Source of the DNA: Adiantum capillus-veneris
Lineage: Eukaryota; Streptophyta; Polypodiopsida; Polypodiales; Pteridaceae
Reading direction: 5' to 3'
Length of the DNA stretch: 64,000 nucleotides
Assembly (NCBI GenBank): GCA_014529385.2
Contig: CM043968.1
Location: 10,859,648 to 10,923,647 of the forward strand
Below are positions 1 to 12,900 of the stretch, in pieces (within the stretch, counting starts at the first letter, position 1; each line of letters begins with the position of its first letter). A model generated the notes under the pieces. The model did no database searches. It saw only the letters and a program-made list of their open reading frames with translations, and was not told where the DNA came from. The translations under genes and the position numbers were made by a program.

Positions 1-267
1 ATACACCTGCTAACATCGAGTCTTCATCAAATGCCTTCCCCCCCACATTAAACCAACACACACACCCACACCTACTCCTAAAATGTAGCGGACTCTCTAA
101 GCGGTAAGGGAAGCACTGTCAAAATCTGCTAATCACATCTAGCCTTGTGCATGCTTTACTCTCATTAGGGCTCTCATCAACAAAACTACTTGTTGAAGCC
201 TATCACTTCAAACATTCCATATTTGCAACTCTATAATAGACACAAAGTAACATGAATCTAGTAACAC

Positions 268-591
268 TTACATGAGAAAAAAAAAACCAAAATTCAGGAC
301 ATGAAATATAAGGTGGTCAACTACAGATGCATCCCAAAAAGGTAGACCCCTCTCATATGTAGAACATGCATGAAAGAGATGCATCAAAGGCCCATCCTGA
401 GTATACCTTGCAAAGAGTTTTTTCCAAGAGACGACATCTTTGAGCATGGACTTGCAAATTACATATGTTTGCACGTTGCAACTCTTATTTCCATTTAGCA
501 AAAACAACCCAGATCTTCCACACCATGCCCCTGTTTTTGTACCAATTGCTTCCTGTTGATAAGGCACATCTAGCAAGCGATGCAATCAATG
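268..591 (-). pseudogene. PPR-repeat protein relic, downstream part
   Basis: The minus strand reads KSMLKDVVSWKKLFARYTQD followed by LMHLF. This is the usual signature of plant pentatricopeptide repeat (PPR) proteins, the 'DVVSWN.LI..Y..NG' run that begins a repeat. PPR proteins bind organellar transcripts and act in RNA editing, splicing or stability. Only about one repeat is readable in a single frame, and neighbouring repeat-like stretches lie in other frames, so this is a pseudogene. It stops where Copia-1 begins, and matching PPR sequence resumes at 5644-5830 on the far side of the element. PPR assignment is fairly secure; the subclass cannot be decided. Confidence 0.6.
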
Positions 592-596
592 ATATG

Positions 597-821
597 TGTT
601 ACCATATAAGTGGTAGTGATGTGTGTGAACACACTAGGACCACCGGGGCATTTTTTCCCTCTTTAGGAGGTTTTTCCCCCTGAGCATTGTATATACGCCC
701 ATCACTCTAGGCTATCTATCTTTCCATTGCACACTAAAGTAACACACTCTATATTGTGTGCCTTGAGATTCCTTTGTCTTCTCCAAGCTGTGTGTGTTTC
801 TCTGCAACCCTAATTCCAACA
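597..821 (+). repeat. Copia-1 5' LTR
   Basis: 225 bp, TG...CA bounded, immediately after target duplication ATATG (592-596). It matches 5414-5638 and, in reverse orientation, the Copia-2 LTRs. Confidence 0.92.
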
Positions 822-823
822 AT

Positions 824-836
824 TGGTATCAGAGCA
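824..836 (+). other. Primer-binding site of Copia-1 (initiator Met tRNA type)
   Basis: TGGTATCAGAGCA lies two bases after the end of the 5' LTR. It is complementary to the 3' end of plant initiator methionine tRNA, the usual copia primer. Confidence 0.88.
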
Positions 837-1183
837 AGTTGCATCCTCCCACGCTTTGTCGACCAGCATCTCCAGCACACACCTGCTCATTTTCTTGAAC
901 ATCAGTGAGCTTTGGCGAGTGTTCGTAGGTCGACAAAAATTTTGAGACAGCTAGTACAGCTTAGTCTGCTCAGATTTCTGATTTGGGCTCGTTTCGGCCT
1001 CCGTTTCCAATACAGGCAATACTGCACATGCTATTTCGTCATTTTGTGCAAAATTTTTGTCAGTTCCATTTTTTGCATAACACGTGCCTTGTAGACTTCT
1101 ATGGTTTGTGCTATATAGCACGTGTTTTTCCCGCTTTGTTTCTCCTCTTTTCAGGCAGTTTTCACATCAGGTGCAGCATTTAC

Positions 1184-4100
1184 CATGGCTGACAACAACA
1201 CAGATGTGTTCAACATGTTTGTTTTGCTGAGGACAGGTTGGATGGGGACAATTATCCTATGTGGGCTTCATGCTGCAACACGTTCTTGTGTCAAAGGGAA
1301 TTTGGAATATTGTGGAGGGCATTGATGTAAGTCCTGGTTCTGAGGATGTAGACGATGTTGAGGATGTTGCAGGTCTTGCTGCAAGGATTGCTGCTATTAG
1401 AGTTGTTTTGCCTACGGCAGAACAAGCTCATTGGGATGTAAAGGATGCGCAGGCTCATGCATTGATTGCGTTGTCTGTAAAGTGCACCATTGTTCCTCAC
1501 ATTCGTTCGGCAAAATCTCCAAAACAGGCTTGGGATATTCTAGCAGGTCTTTATGCAAGCCGCAATGAGGCTAAAATTTCTTTGCTGCGTAACGAGCTAG
1601 AATCGAAGATTATGCATGAAGAAGATGATATGGAAACTTTCCTTGCTGGTGTCAAGGATATCAATGAGTAACTTATTTCTGCAAGTGAAGTCATTTCAAA
1701 AAGTTCCCTTGTGCAGACTGTTCTTGATGCCTTACCAGATTCAACCTAGACTTTTGCTAGTGCTTGGAGACTAATGACCCAAGGAAATCCTGAAGTTGTC
1801 AAGTTTGATGCATTATGCACATTGCTATTGCAAGAGTCACTTTCCAAAAAAAACAGGACTGGGTAGCGTGCAGTTGAATAGGCTTTTATTCCTTCTCAAA
1901 GAAAGGGTGGTTACAGCAATGCAACCACTTCTTATGGTTCTGCTGCGAGTGGCAAAACTTTTGTTCCTAATGCTTCTGCTGGCAGCAATTTGTCTGGAAA
2001 TTCTGGTGATAAGGGCAAAAAGAAGATGCGTTGCCATTATTGTAGAGCTAATGATCATTTGATCAAGCAGTGTCCTAAGTTGAAGGCCAAAGAAGCTAAG
2101 AAGAAAGAGGGTGGTTCCATTGCAAACGCTGGTTCCACTCAAATGTAGCCATTGTTGAGTCTTCTATGAAAGGAGACTGTGATGCTGATGTTGATGCAGA
2201 ATGGGCTTTTAGCACAGAGTGTTTACCTCTCTCGAGTCTGTCCCTCATGGGAATTTAGTCACTTGTGCCAACAATGCCTCTTATCCGGTTTAGGGAGTTG
2301 GAAAGATTGTACTTACTGCTGCAAATGGCAGTTCCTTCACACTTGTTGATGCACTTTATGTACCTGGGATCAAGAAGAATCTTTTGTCTGTATCCGCACT
2401 TGCTAGACTTGGACTTGTAGTCAAATTTGTGGATGACAGATGTACAATTCATGATCTCAGTTTTGGTGATGAAATTGTTGCATCTGCCCTTTTGTGTCGT
2501 GGGTTGTATAAGCTCACTTTGTATGACAAGTGTGGACAAAATTTCGCAAATGCAGTTGCAGATTCAAGGACTATTTTAGATGCAAAACTTTGGCATGCAC
2601 GCTTTGGTCATCTGAACTTTGCGAGTTTGTTGCGTTTGCAGAAATCTGATATGGTTGCTTCTTTGCCACCTCTTGAAGCACATGTCAAACATGTTTGTGA
2701 AGGCTGTATTTTGGGTAAGATGCAGCGTTCTAAGTTTCCAAAGGATGGTTCAGTTCGGGCCACATGCAGGTTGCAGCTTGTGCATAGTGATGTTTGTGGG
2801 CCCATGCAAACTCCGTCCTTGGGAATTTACCTTTACTTCGTGACTTTCATTGATGATTACTCCAGGCATGCATGGGTATTTCCTCTTAAAGCGAAGTCTG
2901 AAGTTTTTATGTGCTTCAAACAATTTCTGGCTATGGCTGAAAATGTCTCGAAATGTACTATAGGCACCCTCCATTCCGATCGAGGGGGGGAGTATATGTC
3001 TCATGAATTTAATGCATTTTTGGCTAGTCGTGGGATAAAACACCAATGTACATTTCCGTATACGCCTCAGCAAAATGGTGTTGCTGAGAGGAAAAACATG
3101 TCTCTTACGGAAATGGCAAGATGTATGGTCAAGAGTCAAGCTTTACCACATTCGTTTTAGCTTGAGGCTGTCATGTGTTCCACTTATGTACTCAACAGGT
3201 GTCCTACGAAAGCATTGCACTCTATGACTCCATATGAAGCATGGCATGATAGAAGCCCATCTATTGAGCACATGCATGTTTTTGGTTGTTTGGCTTATGG
3301 TTTAGTGCCACAAGTGCAGCAGAGAAAATTGGATGATAAGGCTGTCAAATGTATTTTTGTTGGTTATAGTGCTGAAAGCAAAGGTTACAAGTTGTATCAT
3401 CCGCAAACAAAGTGTATATTGGTTTCACGGGATGTAGTGTTTGTGGAAGATTCTATGCAGCCCTTGCTGTCATGTACTAGAGACAGTAATGTAAGCTCAC
3501 ATGACATTTATGAAACTTTGTTGCCTCTTTTCAGTGGTGGAAGTTCGAATGTAAATTCCAATGAGGCAAATGTACAGCCTATGGGATCAGGCTATTACTG
3601 ATGCAGATGTACATGATGTACTTGATGAGGAAAGGGCTGAAAATGAGCAGGCTAGAGGTATGCCAAAAATGGCTAGTGCACACTTTGCGTGGCAGTAAAT
3701 TGGATGCACCTTTGTCTAGTCGTACTCGTTCAGGCTCTCACCATGCATCTTATGCATCAGATTGTTATGCTTTGGCTATGTCTAGCTAACATGATGTTGA
3801 GGAACCTCTATCTTTTGATGAAGCACAAAATTCAAAAAATTGGATAGCTGCCATGCAATCAGAATATGATGCACTTATAGAAAATGACACGTGGACTTTA
3901 TATGATTTGGCTCCTGGCAAAAAGGCCATTGGTACGAAGTGGGTTTACAAGTTGAAATGCAAGCCGGATGGTGAGATCGTTCGCCATAAGGCTCGAGTTG
4001 TTGCGAAGGGTTATGCACACCATAAAGGCATAGATTATGAAGAGACTTTTGCTCCCACTTGTCGTATGACTACGGTGCATTTTCTATGTGCATTGGTAGC

Positions 4101-5337
4101 TCATTTTGGTTGGGATGTACATCAATCAGGCATTTTTACTGCTTTCTTGAATGGTGACATATTTCAGGAAGTTTATGTAACGTAGCCTCACGGTTTTGTC
4201 AAGAAAGTACAAGAGGAAAAAGTGTGCAAATGTAACAAGGCTTTGTATGGGTTGAAGCAATCTCCTTGTGCTTGGTATGAGAAAGCTGACACTCATTTGG
4301 TCAAACAAGGCTTTTGTAAATAGTCCAACAGAAAGCACAGCGTATGTAAAGCGTGAGGGTGATGTACTTCTCATTGTGGTTCTTTATGTAGATGATTTGT
4401 TGATCACTAGAACAAATGAGAGACATATTGCTGAATTTAAGGCTGATTTAAATGCTACTTTCAAGATAAAAGATTTGGGGTTTTTGCATCATTACTTGGG
4501 CATACAGTTTAAGCAGTGTGATGGTGGTATTGCCTTGTGTCAAAAAAATTATATAGAGACATTGCTATGTAAGTTTGGACTTGACAATTACAAACCTATT
4601 GCCACTCCCATGGAAGCAAGTTTGAAATTGAGTCTACATGATGCTGGTGATCCTGCAGATGTCACTCTTTACCAAATTGTTGTTGGATGCCTCAATTATC
4701 TATGCAACATGAGGCCAGATATTTAGTTTGCACTCTCACAGGTCAGCAGATTTATGCACAGCCCAGCGTCTAAGCATTGGCAAGCTGTCAAGAGGATTTT
4801 TCACTACCTTAGTAGCACTTTACCTCTTGGCTTGTTTTATCCCAAGGGGGGATCATTGCCGCCAGACTTACATGCTTTTTCGGACTCAGATTGGGCTGGT
4901 TGTTTTGACACGTGAGTGTCCACAAGTGGTTTTTGTTTCATGCTTGGCAGTTCATGTATATCATGGTTGAGCAAGAAGCAACCTACTGTGGTCACTTCTA
5001 GTTCTAAGATGAGTACAGGGCAGTCTTCACAGCTACGGGTGAGGGTGTATGGCTCGGATGCCTTATGGCTCATTTGGGTGTTGGACAGGACACTGCCAAC
5101 ACTATCTACACTGACAGTCAGAGCGCATTGGCAGTTGCAAGGAACCAAGTTTTTCATGCTCGCACAAAGCACATTGAGGTGCATTACCACTATGTGAGGG
5201 AGAGGCTCTCAATAGGAGAGAGCAGCTTGGCTTATGTGCCAACACAGGACCTTGAAGATCTTTTCACAAAGGCATTGTCTCGTGAGAAGCTTGAAGCTTT
5301 CCGCAAAGCTTTGGGCTTACTTCCCTTTGTGGACTGA
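1184..5337 (+). pseudogene. Copia-1 gag-pol, broken
   Basis: Translation begins at 1184 (MADNNTDVF, as in Copia-2) but shifts frame within about 50 bases. Stops replace residues that are intact in Copia-2: 1669 (Gln), 1747, 3158 (Trp), 4183 (Gln) and 4724 (Gln). Readable blocks are Gag/UBN2 (1261-1671), pre-integrase and integrase (2384-3160, with the DRGGEY and PQQNGVAERK blocks), integrase C-terminus (3173-3601), reverse transcriptase (3853-4726, with YVDDLL) and RNase H (5065-5337). Near 2220 about 130 bp are missing relative to Copia-2, including the protease D-S-G-A site. It cannot encode a working polyprotein. Confidence 0.9.
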
Positions 5338-5413
5338 TCATGTCCTCAGGACATGGCACTTCCCTTTACTCATGTGCTAGCTCTCGTTCACCGCATCACT
5401 CTAGGGGGGGATT

Positions 5414-5638
5414 TGTTACCATATACATGTGGTAGTGATGTGTGTGAACACATTAGGACCGTCGGGGCATTTTTTCCCTCTTTAGGAGGTTTTTTCCCCG
5501 AGCATTGTATATACGCCCATCACTCTAGGGCTATCTATTTTTCCATTGCACACTAAGTAACACACTCTCTATTGTGTGCCTTGAGCTTCCTTCATCTTCT
5601 CCAAGCTGTGTGCATTCTCTGCAACCCTAATTCCAACA
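5414..5638 (+). repeat. Copia-1 3' LTR
   Basis: 225 bp, preceded by the polypurine tract CTAGGGGGGGA (5401-5411) and followed by target duplication ATATG (5639-5643). Confidence 0.92.
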
Positions 5639-5643
5639 ATATG

Positions 5644-5830
5644 GCATTTTGTAGCTGAATGCTTGGGTCCATATTTACTAAAAAGAGCCCAATTTTTTAG
5701 CATTACCCATGTCGAGCCTGAATTGCAATTAGTGCATCCCAAGAGAGATGTCCCAAATAGCAAGCTCTTCAAGAACAAATTGCACTTAAAAAAATACATC
5801 ACCTCTAGCATGCATGTCAATCAAAGAATT
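5644..5830 (-). pseudogene. PPR-repeat protein relic, upstream part
   Basis: The minus strand reads ENSLIDMHARGDVFF and, one frame over, SWDALIAIQARHG followed by an LF..NM motif. These match consecutive PPR landmarks ('NSLIDMYAKCGD', 'SWNALI.GYA..G', 'LF..M'). The frame is broken by at least two stops and one shift. Removing Copia-1 places this block directly upstream of the one at 268-591, in the same orientation. That supports one ancestral PPR gene split by the transposon. Confidence 0.55.
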
Positions 5831-7660
5831 TTCAAGTAACATCTTTCAATAGCCTATATGAGGATTAGATCCCTTCCATCCCCTACCAACATTGCAAGAG
5901 GCACTATCACCACTAATCTATTGATACTTGTTTACTTTTGTTGCTTAGATGTCAAAGACTTTTAAGGTTGTTCTAGTTCTTGGCATGTGATGAGAATGGC
6001 CATCATGCACCTTGTTAAAAGGTAAATAAAAGTTGTTGTGGCTTCTCCTAAGTCTAAAAATGAAACCAAAGTGTCTACATGAGGGCACCTACAACGAGTT
6101 GCTTTCTTTCTTATCCACCTCTGGAATCCAATTGAACTCATCCATGGATGCAAGCATTGCACATTAACTTTACACTTCACCATTATTGATCGAGACCATA
6201 GCTACTTCAGTTCGGCTTTGTCTTCTCCTTCTTGCCCTCTACTCTTGCTTATGTACCATACAACATAGTACATCACTCAGTTGGCGGCACTAACAATCTG
6301 CACCTTCTCCATTGTAGTGAGACCTCCATTGCCTACCCATACGAAGATCACCAAATGGCCCATGCACATCCTCTAACTTACCTCGTATCTTGAGCTTTGG
6401 TGTTAACAAATTGCTTAATGTCTTCTTGCAAAAGATGCCACATTGGAATAACATTCAGATTTGAATTTACATCCTCAATAACATGCAATGCCCGTTCTAT
6501 GGTGAAATTGATTGGAATCAGCCAATATGTTGCAATTGTTTGCATTGAAGTAATTGCCAAACTTCTCAGCCCATGAATCTCATGGTCAACACATCGCTGC
6601 TCCCGCAACAATGCAAATGGAGAAGCCGAATTTACTATAGCTCTTGAGCAATCCTCCTCGGTCATAACTACTCTTGGTACAAAGCTATTGTGCATCTCCG
6701 AAGCATGCACCACATCCGCACTGGAACTCTCTGCAACAAATTTGTTGATGGGGTGACTCTTTACCCATCCATCTCAAAGATGGCCATCCCTAGCAAATTT
6801 GGTGATGGTGTTGCAAGTAGCGTTGAATGAATACACTAAACAGAGTGCGTAAAATATCTTGGAGCTTCCACATGCATAGCCACCATCATCTAGTCGCACG
6901 GATGACCACTTATTGAATAAAGAAGGTTTTTAGCCTTTCCATGGAGTATCTTGATGAGAACGGAAATTTGGTGGTGTTATGTCGCTCAGAACATGCATGG
7001 AGCTTAGTGAGCTTAGTACCTCAAAATGGGTACTACGTTGACCATACGGTCATGTTTCTTTGCAAAACTACATTCAACTTTTACAGTGTTGTTCAGGTGA
7101 ATGAATTACCTACTAGGTATGTAAGATGGTAGAGTGTCTCCAATATAACTCGTAATCCCCACATATGTGATGCTTGAAAATAGTTATACTCCACAAGATT
7201 GGGGCATTCAAATTTTATCGGTGTCCTAATTTGAACCTTATCATGGATTACTTCATCGATAGACAATGGCAACGCAAAACACATGGCTCCCCTCGAGGAG
7301 GTATGCCTTATGTCCTTGACACGTTACGTTCACTTTGAGAGTATTTGTCTTTTCAATTTATTTGGCCTATATTTTGAATATTGCTATCTTTGCAAGCGGC
7401 TTGGAGAGAAGTCTGGCATTACACAAGAAGTTACTCTCTCTCTATACAAAGAGATGAGAGAAATGTAGTATTGCAAATCTATGCGGGGTGTAGACTTCTT
7501 GCACGTTTGGTGCTATGGATGACCCAATACGTAGTATTGGTAGATCAAGAAGCATCAGTGGAAGAATTATAGCATGTATGCAATGGTAATTTAGTAATGA
7601 CTTTAAGAAAACTTGTCTAGCAATTGATCGACGTGAAGATACATTACATTTCCTTCTTAT
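5831..7660. other. No recognisable gene
   Basis: Only short open frames occur here on both strands. A 111-codon minus-strand frame at 6378-6713 has no motif I recognise. It is probably degraded repeat or pseudogene DNA. Confidence 0.5.
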
Positions 7661-7666
7661 TATGCC

Positions 7667-7924
7667 AAAAGAAAACTCATTGTGCTTGATGTGAATGGCG
7701 TCCTCTTGAAATGTTGGCAATGGGGAAGTGCTCCTTTCCACGCTGCAAATATGCATAATATAGGGCACATGGTTGTGTCACTGCGATCGGGCCTATTGCT
7801 ATTGCTTAGAGTGATGTTCGAGATTTTTGATATAGGGGTGTGAAGCTCCATAGAAGAACAGAATTTGATCCCAATTATGTTCATGCTAAACCAAGGCAAA
7901 TCCCTCGATGTACTAGCCATGTAG
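7667..7924 (+). pseudogene. Possible FCP1/HAD-type phosphatase domain remnant
   Basis: One plus-strand frame reads RKLIVLDVNGVLL and, about 45 residues later, RVMFEIFDIGV-stop-SS. In plant FCP1-homology (NLI-interacting factor) proteins, a 'LLVLD.NG.L' motif I start carries the catalytic aspartate and is followed by 'F.RF.VGVWSS'. The stop falls where that motif has Trp. The spacing suits the family but the intervening sequence has little similarity, and flanking domains are absent. Seen: the two motifs in order and frame. Inferred: a decayed FCP1-like pseudogene. Chance resemblance remains possible. Confidence 0.4.
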
Positions 7925-8123
7925 GTCAATTCAACCCTTCAGGCACTAGCCGTGTAGATGAGCCCAACAAAACAAAATAAGATCTAAATGGCACCCTCGA
8001 TCCTAGCATAGCCAAGGTTATTGCCCCTTTTCATGGACTATACAATGTAGGTATCCCTAGTCTTGTATCGAAGTTATGAGAAACATTACAAATGACTCCA
8101 ACAACCTAGCATCTTGTATATAA

Positions 8124-8371
8124 ACAAACAATCCTTTCCAAGACAATCAAGCTATACAGGGTCTCTATGCTTACGTTTTTGACATAGTCCATCATCCAAA
8201 AACCATTTCATAATCTAAAATGAAACCATAAATCATAATCCATGTACACAAACAATCCTTTCCAAGACAATCAAGTTGTACAGGGTCTCTACCCTTACTT
8301 TTTTGACATAATCCATCATCCAAACAACCATTTCATAATCTAAAATGAAACCAAAAACCATAATCCATATC
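8124..8371. repeat. Two-copy tandem duplication, 124-bp unit
   Basis: The block starting ACAAACAATCCTTTCC at 8124 recurs at 8248 with only scattered substitutions. Both copies contain TTTTGACATA and CATTTCATAATC. Confidence 0.85.
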
Positions 8372-9140
8372 CCATAACATAGGTGAGCACTCCACCCCAC
8401 TTTGGGTGATGCACAACCATCGTTCAATCCACTTTAGCACATCAAATGGCTGCAAACTCAGCAGCACAATCATACCCCAAAAAAAATTCCAAGAGTCACA
8501 CCAGCTACGACAACGATAAGCAAAATCACAAGAGAAATCTTGGTTCTTGACCATAAACCATAACCATCACTGAACTCAACGTCCACACTTAGAGTTTTAA
8601 TTGTACTCATTGTTGACAAACTTACCAAATATATGTGATTCTTAAAGATGGAATTTTAATGCATAAAAATTTTCCAAGCAGTGAGTAAACATCATTGCAA
8701 ACCATCAATTGAAAGGGTTTTAATCATATGCAGATAGCATATCACAATTGTACATCATCGCCCTTCGTTATTGAGCTAGTTTTGACCCTGAAAGATACAA
8801 AGTAGTATATTCATGTACGTGAGACATTCACACATGTCTTCTAAGATTCCACGCACAATATAACGTCGTTGCTTGACCATAACCATGATAAAAAACAACC
8901 CCATCATTTTGGATAAGCATATGCCATAATTTCCTTCATATGTGCAAATCCACTCTTCCCTATTTATAGATGCATGCATGACACACAAGAGAGAGTATTT
9001 TCTCTCATTGTGGTTGTGAGCATCCGTATATATCTACATGTGCAGTGGTGCTTATCTGTGCTAAAATCTGGGGCAAATTTTGTAAAAAGACTCCCTCTTT
9101 CCTCTAAAATCATGGATTGCTTTTAAAAGTTGCTTCTTGT

Positions 9141-9162
9141 CCCCCCCCCCCCCCCCCCCCCC
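9141..9162. repeat. Poly-C homopolymer (22 bases)
   Basis: Uninterrupted C run in an AT-rich context; its length may be unreliable in the assembly. Confidence 0.9.
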
Positions 9163-9649
9163 GGTCCAAATTTTTGGCATAAATTTACTCGAATCAAAAA
9201 AAATATTGGCAACTAATTTAACCGTAGGTGAATTAGACCTTACTGCCCATGCCTTGACATAATCTTGATGTTGATCATACTACCTCAACATATTTATGGT
9301 GCCACTTTTAATAAAATGATCCTTGTAAAAACCCATTTTAATCACATTTCTCAACGGTACATTTGTTCTACACATATGGATGGCCAAAAATAGTGTTTTT
9401 AGATTTAGGTGATATTAAAAAGATTATTTTTTTTTTAAATCATCAAAATTTTTAAAAAGCATGAATTTTCTTTTTACAAATTGAACCATCGCTTCACCTA
9501 AGCTACCAAAATTGTGAAAAGTCAGAAGGAACAAAAATTTTATTTTTTTTAATGTGAAAAAAAATAATTAATAATGGAACCTTGGATTTCCTTGATCGCA
9601 AAGTGACCAAAAGCACAAAAACAATTTTAACAAAATTGAACCTTGGCTT

Positions 9650-9876
9650 TGTTGGAATTAGGGTTGCAGAGAAACACACACAGCTTGGAGAAGACGAAGG
9701 AAGCTCAAGGCACACAATAGAGAGTGTGTTACTTAGTGTGCTTTGGAAAGATAGATAGCCCTAGAGTGATGGGCGTATATACAATGCACGGGGGAAAAAA
9801 CCTCCTAAAGAGGGAAAAAATGCCCCGGCGGTCCTAATGTGTTCACACACATCACTACCACATGTATATGGTAACA
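9650..9876 (-). repeat. Copia-2 3' LTR
   Basis: 227 bp. On the minus strand it starts TGTTACCATATACATG and ends CCAACA, adjoining target duplication GGCTT (9645-9649). Confidence 0.95.
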
Positions 9877-9951
9877 GATCCCCCTTGGAGTGATGCGGTG
9901 AACGAGAGCTGGCACATGAGTAAAGGGAAGTGCCATGCCCTGAGGACAAGA

Positions 9952-12900
9952 TCAGTCCACAAAGGGGAGTAAGCCCAACGCTTTGCGGAAAGCTTCAAGC
10001 TTCTCACGAGACAATGCCTTTGTGAAAAGATCTGCAAGGTTGTCCTGTGTTGGCACATAAGCCAAGCTGATCTCTCCTGCTGAGAGCCTCTCCCTGACAT
10101 AGTGGTAATGCACCTCAATGTGCTTTGTGCGAGCATGAAAAGTTGGGTTCCTCGCAACTGCCAATGCGATCTGACTGTCAGTGTAGATAGTGTTGGCAGT
10201 GTCATGTCCAACACCCAAATCATCCATAAGGCATCTGAGCCATACACACTCAACCGTAGCTGTGAAGACTGCCCTGTACTCAGCCTCACAACTCGAAATG
10301 GCCATAGTAGGTTGCTTCTTGCTCAACCATGATATACATGAACTGCCAAGCATGAAACAAAAACCACTTGTGGACACTCTCGTGTCAAAACAACCAGCCC
10401 AATCTGAGTCCGAAAAAGCATGTAAGTCTGGCGGCAATGATCCCCCCTTGGGATAAAACAAGCCAAGATGTAAAGTGCCACTAAGGTAGCAGAAAATCCT
10501 CTTGACAGCCTGCCAATGCTTAGACCCTGGGATATGCATAAATTTGCTGACCTGTGAGACTGCAAACTGAACATCTGGCCTCGTGTTGCATACATAAATG
10601 AGGTAGCCAACAGCAGTTTGGTAAAGAGTGACATCAGCAGGATCGCCAGCATCATGTAGACTCAACTTCAAACCTGTTTCCATGGGAGTGGCAATAGGTT
10701 TGCAATCCTCAAGTCCAAACTTACATAGCAATGTCTCTATGTAACTTTTCTGACACAAGGCAATACCACCATCACACTGCTTACACTGTATGCCCAAAAA
10801 ATGATGCAACAGCCCCAAATCTTTCATCTTGAAAGTAGCATTCAAATCAGCCTTAAATTCAGCAATATGTCTCTCATTTGGTCCAGTGATCAGCAAATCA
10901 TCAACATAAAGAACCACGATGAGAAATACATCACCCTCACACTTTACATACAATGTGCTTTCTGTTGGACTGTTATGAAAGCCTTGTTTGACCAAATGAG
11001 TGTCAGCTTTCTCATACCAAGCACGAGGAGATTGCTTCAACCCATACAAAGCCTTGTTACATTTGCACACTTTGTCCTCTTGTCCTTTTATGACAAAACC
11101 GCGAGGCTGCGTTACATAAACTTCCTCAAATATGTCACCATTCAAGAAAGCAGTAACAATGTTTGATTGATGTACATCCCAACCAAAATGAGCTGCCAAT
11201 GCACATAGAAAACGCACAGTAGTCATACGACAAGTGGGAGCAAAAGTCTCTTCATAATCTATGCCTTTTTGCTGTGCATAACCCTTTGCAACAAGTCGAG
11301 CCTTATGGCGATCAATCTCACCATCCGGCTTGCGTTTCAACTTGTAAACCCACTTCGTACCAATGGCCTTTTTGCCAGGAGGCAAATTACATAAAGTCCA
11401 TGTGTCATTTTCTATAAGTGCATCATATTCTGATTGCATGGCAGCCATCCAATTTTCTGAATTCTGTGCTTCATCAAAAGTCAGAGGCTCCTCAACATCA
11501 TGTAAGCTAGACACAGCAAAGCATAACAATCTGATGCATAAGATGCATGGCGAGAGCCTGAACGAGTACGACTAGACAAAGGTGCATCCAATTTACTGTC
11601 ACGCAAAGTGTGCACCAGCCATTTTGGCATACCTCTAGCCTGCTCATTTTCAGCCCTTTCCTCATCAAGTACATCATGTACATCTGCATCAGTAATAGGC
11701 TGATCTAAAACATTTTCAGAAACCCCCATAGGCTGTACATTTGCCTCATTGGAACTTACATTCGTATTTCCACCACTGAAAAGAGGTAACAAAGTGTCAT
11801 AAATGTCCTGTGAGCTTACATTACTGTCTCTAGTACATGACAGCAAGGGCTGAACAGAATCTTCCACAAACACTACATCCCGAGAAACCAGAATACGTTT
11901 TGTTTGCGGATGATACAACCTGTAACCTTTGCTTTCAGCACTATAACCAACAAAAATACATTTGACAGCCTTATCATCCAATTTTCTGCGCTGCACTTGT
12001 CGCACCAAAGCATATGCCAAACAGCCAGAAACACGCATGTGCTCAATAAAAGGCTTTCTATCATGCCATGCTTCATATGGAGTAATAGACTGCAAAGCTT
12101 TCATAGGACACCTGTTAAGCACATAAGTGGCACACATGATGGCCTCAAGCCAAAAAGAATGCGGTAAAGCTTGACTTTTGACCATACATCGTGCCATTTC
12201 CGTCAGTGACCTGTTTTTCCTCTCAGCAACACCATTTTGCTGAGGCGTATAAGGCACTATACATTGGTGTTTTATCCCACGACTAGCCAGAAATGCATTA
12301 AATTCAAGAGACATATACTCCCCCCCTCGATCGGAACGGAGGGTGCCCATAGTACATTTCGAGACATTTTCAGCCATAGCCAGAAATTGTTTGAAGCACA
12401 TAAAAACTTCGGACTTCGCTTTAAGCGGAAATACCCATGCATGCCTGGAGTAATCATCAATGAAAGTCACGAAGTACAGGTAATTGCCCAAGGACGGAGT
12501 TTGCATGGGCCCACAAACATCACTATGCACAAGCTGCAACCTGCATGTGGCCCGAACTGAACCATCCTTTGGAAATTTAGAACGCTGCATCTTACCCAAA
12601 ATACAGCCTTCACAAACATGTTTGACAGGTGCTTCAAGAGGCGGCAAAGAAGCAACCATATCAGATTTCTGTAAACGTAGCAAACTAGCAAAATTCAGAT
12701 GACCAAAATGTGCATGCCAAAGTTTTGCATCTGAAATAGCCCTTGAATCTGCAACAACATTTGCAAAATTTTTCCCACACTTGTCATACAAAGTGAGCTT
12801 ATACAGCCCACGGCACAAAAGCCCAGATGCAACAATTTCATCACCAAAACTGAGATCATGAACTGTACATCTGTCACCCACAAATTTGACTACAAGTCCA

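Larger units (their letters stand above)
597..5638 (+). mobile_element. Copia-1, decayed Ty1/copia LTR retrotransposon
   Basis: This is a complete but inactive Ty1/copia element. It has two 225-bp LTRs (597-821 and 5414-5638) starting TGTTACC and ending CCAACA. The 5-bp target duplication is ATATG at 592-596 and 5639-5643. The primer-binding site follows the left LTR and a purine tract precedes the right one. The LTRs differ by roughly 15 substitutions or small indels, so the insertion is old. Domain order is gag, protease, integrase, reverse transcriptase, RNase H, which is copia order. It belongs to the same family as Copia-2 but is far more mutated. It was inserted into a PPR-like sequence. 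Confidence 0.93.
7925..9644. other. AT-rich intergenic stretch with simple repeats
   Basis: No coding similarity was recognised. It holds a 124-bp tandem duplication, a run of 22 C at 9141-9162 and A/T-rich low-complexity DNA up to the Copia-2 target site. Confidence 0.55.

Noticed and set aside
6378-6713. A 111-codon minus-strand frame considered as a transposase or host gene
   Set aside because: No conserved motif and no neighbours support it.
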